Shown one piece after another: positions 13,940 through 21,892 of a DNA stretch of 32,310 nt. Below the pieces are notes generated by a model, which made no database searches, had not been told where the DNA came from, and worked only from the letters and a program-made list of their open reading frames with translations. Position 1 is the first letter of the stretch; every line of letters begins with the position of its first letter. Made by a program: the position numbers and the translations under genes. The stretch lies in NCBI RefSeq assembly GCF_025399795.1, contig NZ_JAODTZ010000076.1, positions 1 through 32,310 of the forward strand. The letters run 5' to 3'. Source of the DNA: Streptomyces rhizosphaerihabitans. Lineage in GTDB: Bacteria; Actinomycetota; Actinomycetes; Streptomycetales; Streptomycetaceae.

Positions 13940-16146
13940 GACGACGTGAGGACGTCGTGGTCCGCCTGTGCGGGCACCGGGACGACCGCGGCCGGACCGG
14001 CGGCCCGCTCGCCGAGCATCAGCGTCCGCACCACCCGCTCGGCGGCCCGGCCGTCGTCGAACTCGCAGAACCGCGCCCGGAATCCCGCCCGCAGCCGCGC
14101 CGACTCGCCGTCCCGCCAGGCCCCCGACGTGAACATCCGCACCAACTCCCGCTGCGAGCGCGCCACATGACCCGGTGCGTCGGTCGTGATGTCGAAGTAG
14201 GCGCCCCGGCTCGCCGCGTACGCGCCCCAGTCGTCCGCGAGGAGCACGATCGGCCGGTCCAGGTTGGCGTAGTCGAACATGAGGGCCGAGTAGTCGGTCA
14301 CCAGGGTGTCCGAGGCGAGCATCAGGTCCTCGACGCGCGGTTCGTCGGTCGCGTCGAACACGACACCGCGCCGGTGCAGTTCGGCCAGCCCCATCCCGCG
14401 CGGCGGACCCTCCGCGAGCGAGGGATGCAGCCGTACGACAAGGGTGTGGTCCGCGCCGAGATCGTCCGCGAACCGCGCCAGGTCGAGACGGTCGACATGG
14501 CCGCCGCGGAGATAGTCGCGGCGCGTCGGCGCGTACAGCACCACCCGGTTGCCGGCCGGGATCCCGAGACGGGCGCGGACCGCCGCCCCGTCCTCGGGCC
14601 GGGCCCGCACGAGGACGTCGTTGCGCGGGCTGCCGGTGCGCAGCGAGGTGAAGTGGCAGGGGTAGGCGCGGTCCCACACCAGCTCCGAGTGCCGGTTGGC
14701 GACCAGGCTGTAGTCCCAGCGGTCGGCGCGGCGCAGCATCTGCGGCACGTCGAGGCCGTGCCGGGCGCCCGGTTTGTGCAGCAGGTCCGCGGCCATGTAC
14801 TTCAGCGGAGTGCCCTGGTGGGTGTGGATGTGGACGCTGCCGGGGCGCTTGACCAGGGAGCCGGGCCAGTTGACGTTGTTCACGAAGTACGTGGCCCGCG
14901 CGGTGACCTGGCGGTAGCGCAGCGAATCGGGGAGGACGTGCTCGGTCCCCGGCGGCAGCAGCGCGGCCTGCTCCTCGTCGCGCACCACCCACACCCCGCG
15001 CAGATGCGGGGCGAGCTCCCGGGCCGCGGCGTACACCGCCGCCGGATCACCGAGGAGCCCGCGGTGCGAGAACGCCGAGTACACCGCCAAGTGCGGGTCC
15101 AGCGGCCGGTGTTCGTGCACCGCGGACCAGCTGCCTTTGACGCGCGCGGCGAGGATCCGGCGCGCCTGCTGCCCGCGCCGGCCGAGCTCCCGGCCCGCGC
15201 GGCCCGCTTGCCTCCGCACCCGGTAGCGAGTGAATCCGCCCTCCAGGACGCGCAGTTCGGACGGTACGGGACCGCTCTTGTGCTTGCGGAAGAGCGCCGC
15301 CGTCAGCCGGAAGAACTCGGCCTTGTCGCCCTGCGGGAGCCGGTCCTCCTTGGAGAGGATGTCGAGGCAGTGCTCACCCATCTTGTGGTGCAGATACGGG
15401 CGCCAGTCCGACAGCTCCGGCCGGGAGCCGACGAACGCGAAGACCCGCTCGTACTGGTCGTGGATGTCGAAGTGCTTGCGGCTGGTGGTGGACAGGATGT
15501 TGCCCTGGCGACGCTGGCGGTAGGCCAGACAGATCCGGTCAAGGGTCGCGATCCGTCCGGCACTCAGCATCACCGGGAACGTCCAGGGCGTGTCCTCGTA
15601 GTACCCGGGCGGGAAGGCGAAGCTCTCCCGTTCGACGAACGCGCGGCGATAGACCTTGTTCCACACCACCATCAACAGGTCGAGGATCTCCGGGTGTTCG
15701 GCCGCCGAGAAGGTGTCGGCGCCGGCCTCCGCGAGCACCCGGGCCAGCACGTTCCTGCGGGTGCCGCCCCACCAGTAGGTGCGCGCGTAGTCGAAGACCA
15801 GCACATCCGGGTCGGCGGTCTCGTCCAGGCGGTCGGCGACGGCGCGCAGCGCGCCCGGCGTGAGGGTGTCGTCGCTGTCCAGGAAGAGGAGGTAGTCCCC
15901 GCCGGCGAGCGGCATCCCGGCGTTGCGGGCGCGCCCGAGCCCCACGTTCTCCGGCAGATGCAGCACCCGTAAACGCGGATCGCGGGCCGCGTACTCGTCG
16001 AGGATCGCGCCGCAGCCGTCCGGGGAGCAGTCGTCGACGGCGATGATCTCGAGGTCCGTGTACGACTGGTCCAGGACCGAGTCGAGGCACTCGCGCAGAA
16101 AGCCCTGCACCTTGAAGACGGGGACGATGACGCTGAAGCGGGGCAC
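13936..16146 (-). CDS. Bifunctional GT2 / CDP-glycerol glycerophosphotransferase-like protein, copy 1 (TagF His replaced by Gln; TTA codon)
   Basis: 736 residues: GT-A glycosyltransferase (about 1-230), helical linker, TagF/TagB-like GT-B domain (about 345-710). GT2 motifs are intact: VDDCSPDG (37-44), LDSDD (89-93), WNK (162-164), YYEDTPW (182-188). In the second domain the motif usually written HGTPLK, whose His is catalytic in TagF polymerases, reads HTHQGTPLK, with Gln444 where His is expected and His443 one residue earlier. The other motifs are present: YAPTRRDY, RLHPS and TDYSALMFDYANLDRP. Codon 59 is TTA (15972-15970), needing the bldA tRNA. The GTG start at 16146 has a good site (AAGGAG) and is 1 nt beyond the stop of copy 2. 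The stop overlaps the next start (ATGA). Role: building or decorating a polyol-phosphate or glycosyl wall polymer, by family. Confidence 0.92.
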   Translation of the reverse strand: MPRFSVIVPVFKVQGFLRECLDSVLDQSYTDLEIIAVDDCSPDGCGAILDEYAARDPRLRVLHLPENVGLGRARNAGMPLAGGDYLLFLDSDDTLTPGALRAVADRLDETADPDVLVFDYARTYWWGGTRRNVLARVLAEAGADTFSAAEHPEILDLLMVVWNKVYRRAFVERESFAFPPGYYEDTPWTFPVMLSAGRIATLDRICLAYRQRRQGNILSTTSRKHFDIHDQYERVFAFVGSRPELSDWRPYLHHKMGEHCLDILSKEDRLPQGDKAEFFRLTAALFRKHKSGPVPSELRVLEGGFTRYRVRRQAGRAGRELGRRGQQARRILAARVKGSWSAVHEHRPLDPHLAVYSAFSHRGLLGDPAAVYAAARELAPHLRGVWVVRDEEQAALLPPGTEHVLPDSLRYRQVTARATYFVNNVNWPGSLVKRPGSVHIHTHQGTPLKYMAADLLHKPGARHGLDVPQMLRRADRWDYSLVANRHSELVWDRAYPCHFTSLRTGSPRNDVLVRARPEDGAAVRARLGIPAGNRVVLYAPTRRDYLRGGHVDRLDLARFADDLGADHTLVVRLHPSLAEGPPRGMGLAELHRRGVVFDATDEPRVEDLMLASDTLVTDYSALMFDYANLDRPIVLLADDWGAYAASRGAYFDITTDAPGHVARSQRELVRMFTSGAWRDGESARLRAGFRARFCEFDDGRAAERVVRTLMLGERAAGPAAVVPVPAQADHDVLTSS
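15970..15972 (-). other. TTA leucine codon (bldA dependence)
   Basis: In-frame codon 59 (Leu) of TagF-fusion copy 1, in the context Asp-Pro-Arg-Leu-Arg-Val. I checked other TTA trinucleotides on the sense strands of the genes in this window and found them out of frame. In Streptomyces TTA is decoded only by the bldA tRNA, which becomes abundant during development. Confidence 0.85.
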
Positions 16147-16147
16147 G

Positions 16148-18307
16148 TCAGCTCCTTACGAGGGTGGACGCGGCGGGAGCCGGGACACGTTCGGCGAGCG
16201 GCAGGACGGGCGGGATCGCCTCGGGGGGTTCGCCCAGCAGCACTCTGCGCACCACCCGCTCGGCGGCCCTGCCGTCGTCGAACTGGCAGAACCGCTCACG
16301 GAACCGGGCCCGCAGCGCGGCGGCGGCCGGATCCGCGTAGGAGCCGTCGGTGAAGAGCGCGGCCAGCTCGCCCGGGGTGCGCGCCACCCGGCCCGGCGGC
16401 TCCTCCAGCACGTCGAAGTAGACGCCCCGCGTCTCCCGGTAGACCTCCCAGTCGTCCGCGTACACGACGACCGGGCGGTCGAGGTTGGCGTAGTCGAACA
16501 TGATCGACGAGTAGTCCGTGATCAGCGCGTCGGCGGCCAGGCAGACGTCCTCGGAGGACCGGTGCCCGGTCACGTCGATGATCCGCCGGGAGCCGCGACC
16601 GCGGCCCTCGTCGTAGAAGTAGTGGGCGCGCAGCAGGACGACGAACTCCTCGCCGATCTCCTCGCAGAAGGCCTCCAGGTCGAGCCGGGACGCGAAGCCG
16701 GTGCTGTAGTCGCGGTGGGTGGGCGCGTACAGCAGTGCTGTCTTCCCCTCGGGCACCCCGAGCCGCTCGCGGATCCCGGCCACGTCCTCGGCGGTCGCCG
16801 TGCAGTAGACGTCGTTGCGCGGATAGCCGTACTCCAGGGCCTCGTAGCCGCCCGGGAAGGCCCGCTCCCACATCTGGGTGGAATGCCGGTTGGAGGAGAG
16901 GTTGTAGTCCCAGCGGTCCACCCGGGACAGCAGCTTGGCGAAGCTGCCGGTCGCGGCGGCCACCACCGGATACGTCGACTGGTCGACACCCATCTTCTTC
17001 AGCGGTGTGCCGTGCTGGGTCTGGACGTGCACACTGCCGGGGCGTTTGACCACCCCGTCCGCGAAGTTGGCGTTGTTGACGAGGTACTTGGCGCGGGCCA
17101 GCACCTCCCAGCCGCGCCGGCTGCCGATCACCGCGTGCTCGATGCCCTTCGGCAGTGCGTCCACCGCCTCCGGCTCGACGAGGAACACCGAGCGGATGTG
17201 CGGGGCGAGTTCGCGGGCCTTGGCGTGGATCGCCGCCGGGTTGCAGGCGTAACCCCGGCCCCAGTACGCGCAGTACACCGCGAGGTTCTCGTCGAGCGGG
17301 CGGCGCAGCTGGACGGCGTAGAGCGCGCGGGTGCGCAGCGTCCTCGCGCGGGGCACCCGCCGGACCACCCCGGAGACGGCCCGGTTCGTGCCGCGCAGCG
17401 CACGGAACGCGCTGTACGCGCCCGCCGCGAGCAGCCGGTGCTGCACACCGAGACTGCCCGCCGGCACCCGGAACCCGGCCGGGCGGTGGTGTCGGTAGAG
17501 CTTGCCCGCCCGGCGGAAGAAGGCGCGGCGGCGGCGCGCGGGCACCCGGGCGGGGTGCGCCGCCGTCTTCAGGACCAGGGAGAAGAGCTGGCCGAACAGC
17601 CCCTTCGACCGGGCCGCGGGCAGGGTCCGTTCCGAGGCCCGGACGAGGACCCGCTCGACCTGGTCGAGGAGTTCGAAGTGGTGCTCGCCCGGTGCGTTGA
17701 GCCGGCTGCCCTGGCGGCGCAGGTGATGCCGTACGCAGACCGTGCGCAGCAGGGCCGACCGCCCGGCCGCCACCGTCACCAGGCCGCCCCAGCCCGTGTC
17801 CGTGAAATGTCCTTCGGGGAAGGCGAGTCCGTGCTCGGCGAGGAAGCCGCGCCGGTACGCGGCGCTCCACGCCGGAACGTGCACGCCGAGGACCTCCGGG
17901 GCCTTGTCGAGCGGGGGCGTGCTCGGCTCGCCCTCCCACCAGTGCACCCGCTGATGCCCGAACCAGAGGACGTCCACGTCGGCCTGGAGCCCCGCGTCCA
18001 GGGCGGCCAGCGCGCCCGGCACCAGGTCGTCGTCGCCGTCGAGGAAGAGCACGTACGCGCCGGCCGCCGCCGCGATCCCGGCGTTGCGCGCCGCGCTCAG
18101 CCCGCCCGACGGCGGCGAATGGACCGGGACCACCCGGGAGTCCCGCTCCGCGTACGCGGCGGCGACCGCGGCGGCCGGGGAGTCCGGCTCGTCGCAGACC
18201 GGGATCAGCTCGAAGTCGCCGAAGGACTGGGTCAGGACCGAGTCCAGCGCGCGGGCCAGTCGCCCGGCGACTTCGAAGGTGGGCACGATGACGCTGAAGC
18301 GGGGCAT
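16148..18307 (-). CDS. Bifunctional GT2 / CDP-glycerol glycerophosphotransferase-like protein, copy 2 (degenerate GT2 domain)
   Basis: 719 residues with the same two-domain plan as its neighbours. The TagF-like domain is complete: VQTQHGTPLKKMG with His432, YPRNDVY, YAPTHRDY, RAHYF and TDYSSIMFDYANLDRP. The GT2 domain is not: where copies 1 and 3 have VDDCSPDG it has VCDEPDSP (37-44), WNK is replaced by WSA (147-149), and the catalytic YYEDTPW is FTDTGW (168-173). The metal site persists as LDGDD (89-93). The GT2 half may therefore be inactive, structural or altered in donor. The ATG at 18307 begins MPRFSVIVP as in the other copies. Its stop is 1 nt before the GTG of copy 1, so the two are coupled; a 123-nt gap separates it from copy 3. 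Confidence 0.92.
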   Translation of the reverse strand: MPRFSVIVPTFEVAGRLARALDSVLTQSFGDFELIPVCDEPDSPAAAVAAAYAERDSRVVPVHSPPSGGLSAARNAGIAAAAGAYVLFLDGDDDLVPGALAALDAGLQADVDVLWFGHQRVHWWEGEPSTPPLDKAPEVLGVHVPAWSAAYRRGFLAEHGLAFPEGHFTDTGWGGLVTVAAGRSALLRTVCVRHHLRRQGSRLNAPGEHHFELLDQVERVLVRASERTLPAARSKGLFGQLFSLVLKTAAHPARVPARRRRAFFRRAGKLYRHHRPAGFRVPAGSLGVQHRLLAAGAYSAFRALRGTNRAVSGVVRRVPRARTLRTRALYAVQLRRPLDENLAVYCAYWGRGYACNPAAIHAKARELAPHIRSVFLVEPEAVDALPKGIEHAVIGSRRGWEVLARAKYLVNNANFADGVVKRPGSVHVQTQHGTPLKKMGVDQSTYPVVAAATGSFAKLLSRVDRWDYNLSSNRHSTQMWERAFPGGYEALEYGYPRNDVYCTATAEDVAGIRERLGVPEGKTALLYAPTHRDYSTGFASRLDLEAFCEEIGEEFVVLLRAHYFYDEGRGRGSRRIIDVTGHRSSEDVCLAADALITDYSSIMFDYANLDRPVVVYADDWEVYRETRGVYFDVLEEPPGRVARTPGELAALFTDGSYADPAAAALRARFRERFCQFDDGRAAERVVRRVLLGEPPEAIPPVLPLAERVPAPAASTLVRS

Positions 18308-18430
18308 TCTGCTCTTTCTCTCAAGGGGCGCCGAACGGGGGATTCATCGCCCGGGGCGCCCGGTCGGCCGCCAGGTGGAGGGCCGGGTGGGCGTGGGCCG
18401 CGACGGACTGGAGGGCACGCGGACTCCGGT

Positions 18431-20737
18431 TCAGTGGGTCTCGGTCAGGGGAACGGCGGCACCTGGACCCGGAACGCTCCCGAGCGGCTGGGCGGCGGAG
18501 GTACCCGCCGGCAGGGCGGAGTCCTGGACGCGGAGGAGGACCGCCGCGGCCGAGGGGACCGGGCGGCGCTCGGCGAACGGGACGAAGGGCGGCACGGAGG
18601 CCGTCTCGCCGAGCACCACATGCCGTACGACACGTTCGGCGGCGCGCCCGTCGTCGTACGGGCAGAACCGCTCGCGGAACGCGGCCCGCAACTGCGCGGA
18701 GTGCGAGCCGCGCCAGTGACCGGTCGCGAAGATGTCGATCAGCTCGTCCTCGCTGCGCGCGACGGCGCCCGGCGGGAAGGCCCGCACGTCGAAGTAGGTG
18801 CCGCGGGCCGCCTCGTACGCCTCCCAGTCGTCCGCGAGGACGACGATCGGCCGGTCCAGGACCGCGTAGTCGAACATCAGGGACGAGTAGTCGGTGACCA
18901 GCGCGTCCGAGGCGAGGCACAGGGATTCGACGCTCGGATGCCCGGACACGTCGACGATCCGGCCGCCCGTCCTGTCATCGAGCGGCGCCCCGTACGTGTG
19001 ATGGGCGCGGGTCAGCAGCACGAAACGCGGGCCCAGCCGACGCAGCACACGCTCCAGGTCGAGGGCGTGGCGCTGGGTGCGCCGGTAGTCGCGGTAGGTC
19101 GGGGCGTACAGCACGGCGATCGCGCCCGGGGGGATGCCGAGCGACTCGCGCAGCCGGTCCACGTCGGCCGAAGTCGCCTGCTGGAAAACGTCGTTGCGCG
19201 GCAGCCCGTACTCCAGCGTCGTGTACGAGGAGGGGAAGGCGCGCTCCCAGACCAGCGTGGAGTGGCGGTTGGCGGACAGGCAGTAGTCCCACTTGTCGGC
19301 GCTGCGCAGCAGCTCGGTGAAGTCGGTGCCGCGCGCGGCGGCCGGACGGTCCTGGAGGTCGAGCCCCATCCGTTTGAGCGGTGTCCCGTGCTGGGTCTGG
19401 ATGATGATCTGGCCGGGGCGCTTGACCAGTCGCCGGTCGAAGTCGACGTTGTTCACCAGGTACTTGGAGCGGGCGAGCGCCGTCCAGTACCCCGCGGTGC
19501 CGGGACGCAGCCGGCCCGTCGCGGCCGGGATGGTGTGGTGGTGTTCGAGGTCCGCGACCCACGTCGTGCGGATGTGCGGCGCGAACCCGCGGAACGCGGA
19601 CTCCAGGGCCCCCGGACTGCAGCCGTGGCCCCGGCCCCGGTAGCTGGAGAAGACGGCACGGTCGGCGCGCAGCGGGAGACGGAGCTGCACGCGGTAGTGG
19701 AACCGGAGCGCGGCGCCGCGCACCGCGCGCAGCAGCCCGCCGGTCAGCCGCACGGTTCTCTTGCGGACCCGCGACAGGAAGGAGAGCAGGCGGTACGTGC
19801 GGTGCGTGCCGAGCCCGACCAGCGCGTGCCGCAACCGGGCGCGCGGGCCGGCCGGTGCTCCCGGGACGCGGTAACGGCGGTAGTACTCACGGGCCTTGCG
19901 CAGGAACTCGGCCCGGGCGGCGCGCGGCAGCCGGCCCCGCTTCACGAACACCGTGGCGAAGTGGTCGACCATGCGCCGGAACAGCACCGGGCGCCACCGG
20001 TCCAGTTCCGGGTGGGCGTCGACATGCGCGAAGACACGGTCGTACTGCTCGAAGACATCGAGATGCTGACGGCTGCTGGTGCCGAGAATGCTGCCGTGCC
20101 GCCGCTGGCGGTAGTGCACACAGACCCGGTCGAGGGTGGCGATCGTCCCGGCGGACAGCAGCGCCGGGTACGTCCAGGGCGTGTCCTCGTAGTACCCGGG
20201 GGGGAAGGCGAGGCCCGCGTGCTCGACGAACTCCCGGCGGTACGCCTTGTTCCACGCCACCATCAGCAGCCGGAGCAGTCCGGGCCGCTCGTCCAGCCGG
20301 AACGGCGCCGGGCCCTCCTCGGCCAGCTGCGCCGAGGCCTGGTTCCGCACGACCTCGCCCGACCAGTACGTGCGGGCGTAGTCGTAGACCAGGACGTCCG
20401 GTTCGCCGGTCTCCTTCAGCCGGTCGGCGATGGCCCGCAGCGCGTTCGGAGTGAGACTGTCGTCGCTGTCCAGGAAGATCAGGTAGTCGCCGGTGGCGCG
20501 TTCGAGACCGGCGTTGCGGGCGCGTCCGAGCCCCACGTTCTCCGGAAGATGCACGGCGAGGACACGGGCGTCGCGGGCCGCGAACTCGTCGATGACCGCC
20601 CCGCAGGCGTCGGGCGAACAGTCGTCGACCGCGATGAGTTCCAGATCCAGGTAGGACTGCTCGAGCACGGATTCAAGGCACTCGTGCAGGTACGCCTGAA
20701 CCTTGTACACGGGGACGATGACACTGAACCTGGGCAC
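18431..20737 (-). CDS. Bifunctional GT2 / CDP-glycerol glycerophosphotransferase-like protein, copy 3 (both domains intact)
   Basis: First gene of the operon, 768 residues from the GTG at 20737. GT2 motifs: VDDCSPDA (37-44), LDSDD (89-93), WNK (162-164), YYEDTPW (182-188). TagF-like motifs: IIQTQHGTPLKRMG (His450), LPRNDVF, YAPTYRDY, RAHHTY and TDYSSLMFDYAVLDRP. Every motif expected for activity in both domains is present, so this is the best candidate for the ancestral enzyme. The GTG start is chosen because VPRFSVIVPVYKV then aligns with copies 1 and 2; an ATG at 20764 would add nine residues. No strong ribosome-binding site is seen for either. A promoter is expected in 20771-20837, upstream of which lies the terminator of the ABC importer operon. 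CDP-glycerol use is family knowledge, not proven here. Confidence 0.92.
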   Translation of the reverse strand: MPRFSVIVPVYKVQAYLHECLESVLEQSYLDLELIAVDDCSPDACGAVIDEFAARDARVLAVHLPENVGLGRARNAGLERATGDYLIFLDSDDSLTPNALRAIADRLKETGEPDVLVYDYARTYWSGEVVRNQASAQLAEEGPAPFRLDERPGLLRLLMVAWNKAYRREFVEHAGLAFPPGYYEDTPWTYPALLSAGTIATLDRVCVHYRQRRHGSILGTSSRQHLDVFEQYDRVFAHVDAHPELDRWRPVLFRRMVDHFATVFVKRGRLPRAARAEFLRKAREYYRRYRVPGAPAGPRARLRHALVGLGTHRTYRLLSFLSRVRKRTVRLTGGLLRAVRGAALRFHYRVQLRLPLRADRAVFSSYRGRGHGCSPGALESAFRGFAPHIRTTWVADLEHHHTIPAATGRLRPGTAGYWTALARSKYLVNNVDFDRRLVKRPGQIIIQTQHGTPLKRMGLDLQDRPAAARGTDFTELLRSADKWDYCLSANRHSTLVWERAFPSSYTTLEYGLPRNDVFQQATSADVDRLRESLGIPPGAIAVLYAPTYRDYRRTQRHALDLERVLRRLGPRFVLLTRAHHTYGAPLDDRTGGRIVDVSGHPSVESLCLASDALVTDYSSLMFDYAVLDRPIVVLADDWEAYEAARGTYFDVRAFPPGAVARSEDELIDIFATGHWRGSHSAQLRAAFRERFCPYDDGRAAERVVRHVVLGETASVPPFVPFAERRPVPSAAAVLLRVQDSALPAGTSAAQPLGSVPGPGAAVPLTETH

Positions 20738-20837
20738 GGGACATCCATGGGTCGGCGCGGGCATACCTGCCCGGGAACGGCCGAAGGGGTGACTTGGTTA
20801 CGCCAGATGTGGCATCCGGGGGACGGCGGGTGGACGG

Positions 20838-20870
20838 TGAGGGGCGGGCCGGTGTCCGGCCCGCCCCTCA
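20838..20870 (-). terminator. Strong hairpin terminator of the sugar ABC importer operon
   Basis: A perfect 15-bp stem (arms 20838-20852 and 20856-20870) with a 3-nt loop, 18 nt after the stop codon of the MalG-like gene. Like most Streptomyces terminators it has no T-run. It separates the importer from the TagF-fusion operon that continues in the same direction. Confidence 0.88.
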
Positions 20871-20888
20871 AACGCTGCTCGGATCCGC

Positions 20889-21800
20889 CTACTTGACCGC
20901 GCCCGCCATCACTCCGGAGACGAACTGCCGCTGGAACGCGAAGAACACGGCCAGCGGGACCACCATCGAGATGAAGGCGCCCGGCGCCAGCACGTCGATG
21001 TTGTTGCCGAACTGGCGTACCTGCGTCTGGAGCGCGACCGTGATGGGCTGGCTCCCCGAGTCGGAGAACACCAGCGCGACCAGCATGTCGTTCCACACCC
21101 ACAGGAACTGGAAGATCCCCAGCGAGGCGATGGCGGGACCGCCGAGCGGCATCACGACCCTTGTGAACAGGCGCAGTTCACCCGCGCCGTCCAGCCGGGC
21201 CGCCTCCAGGAGCTCCCGCGGGATCTCGGCGAAGAAGTTCCGCAGCAGGAACACCGCGAAGGGCAGGCCGTATCCGACGTGGAAGAGGACCACGCCGGTG
21301 ATGGACCCGAAGACGCCGATCTTCCCGAAGAGTTCGGCGATCGGGATCAGCGCCACCTGCACCGGCACGACCAGCAGCCCGACCACGCCGAGGAACCACC
21401 AGTCGCGGCCCGGGAACTCCATCCAGGCGAAGGCGTAGCCCGCGAGCGAGCCGATGACGACGACCAGGAGCGTCGCCGGGACCGTGATCAATACCGTGTT
21501 GAGCAGCGAGTTGGTGATGTCGCTGTTCTCCAGGAGCTTCTGGTAGCTGTCCACGGTGAGCTGCGAGGGCGCGCTGAACACCTTCCACCAGCCGCTCGCG
21601 CTCATGTCCTCCGGCTTGCGCAGCGAGGACAGCAGCAGCCCGATCGTCGGCACCAGCCAGAACAGGCCGACGAGCAGCAGGAAGACACGGACGACGCCCC
21701 CGCTGACACCGCTCGCGATCCGTGAACCGAGCGAGGGCCTCGCCCTGTTCACCGCGGCGGCGGGCACGGTCTCCGCCAGCCGTCCGGCATGCGTGGTCAT
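20889..21800 (-). CDS. Carbohydrate ABC importer permease, MalG-like
   Basis: Inner-membrane subunit of a sugar importer (CUT1 type), 303 residues with six membrane segments. Seen: the first segment VVRVFLLLVGLFWLVPTIGL, the extracellular MSASGWWKVFSAPSQLTVDS loop, and the EAA coupling loop EIPRELLEAARLDGAGELRL that contacts the ATPase. It works with the MalF-like permease and the lipoprotein encoded upstream; no ATPase is in the cluster, so a shared one such as MsiK is expected, as usual in Streptomyces. The ATG at 21800 has the site GGGAGGT 6 nt upstream, but that site is part of a duplicate of the malF-like 3' end (21801-21833). The ATG overlaps the TGA of a short ORF that bridges the two permease genes. 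Its sugar is not known. Confidence 0.93.
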   Translation of the reverse strand: MTTHAGRLAETVPAAAVNRARPSLGSRIASGVSGGVVRVFLLLVGLFWLVPTIGLLLSSLRKPEDMSASGWWKVFSAPSQLTVDSYQKLLENSDITNSLLNTVLITVPATLLVVVIGSLAGYAFAWMEFPGRDWWFLGVVGLLVVPVQVALIPIAELFGKIGVFGSITGVVLFHVGYGLPFAVFLLRNFFAEIPRELLEAARLDGAGELRLFTRVVMPLGGPAIASLGIFQFLWVWNDMLVALVFSDSGSQPITVALQTQVRQFGNNIDVLAPGAFISMVVPLAVFFAFQRQFVSGVMAGAVK

Positions 21801-21892
21801 CGCCGCACCTCCCGCCTGAGCCTGCGAACGTTGCTGTGTCTTCCCGGGGGACAACCCCCGGACCCCCGGCCGGAAAAGAGGCTTGGGCTCAC
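21797..21892 (-). CDS. Short bridging ORF between the two permease genes (31 codons)
   Basis: Starts with a GTG that overlaps the stop of the MalF-like gene (GTGA) and ends with a TGA that overlaps the ATG of the MalG-like gene (ATGA), so all three frames are chained. The product begins MSPSLFSGRGSGGCPPG and ends NVRRLRREVRR, the same eleven residues that end the MalF-like protein. The GTG has the copy-B GGGAGGT site upstream. More likely a coupling device or a by-product of duplication than a functional peptide. Confidence 0.4.
   Translation of the reverse strand: MSPSLFSGRGSGGCPPGRHSNVRRLRREVRR
21801..21833. repeat. 33-bp duplicate of the MalF-like 3' end, copy A
   Basis: Matches 21893-21925 at 32 of 33 positions, 92 bp apart. 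It carries the Shine-Dalgarno sequence of the MalG-like gene directly before its ATG. Confidence 0.9.
21844..21861. repeat. GC hairpin in the permease spacer
   Basis: CCGGGGG and CCCCCGG arms with a 4-nt loop, midway between the two 33-bp copies. It resembles short dispersed C/G palindromes that recur between genes in Streptomyces. It may weaken transcription or stabilise the upstream mRNA. Confidence 0.6.

Noticed and set aside
12731..14170. Plus-strand open frame opposite the GT-C-like gene and the end of TagF copy 1
   Set aside because: No domain or ribosome-binding site; composition is that of an antisense frame.
18326..18361. Terminator between TagF copies 3 and 2 (GGGCGCC and GGCGCCC arms)
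   Set aside because: The loop is about 22 nt and the arms are self-complementary; too weak to call, and the genes look like one operon.
15923..20896. A plus-strand open frame of more than 1600 codons opposite the three TagF fusions
   Set aside because: It is the antisense frame that stays open because of high third-position G+C. Its product is low-complexity Arg/Gly/Val and the minus-strand genes carry clear domain motifs.
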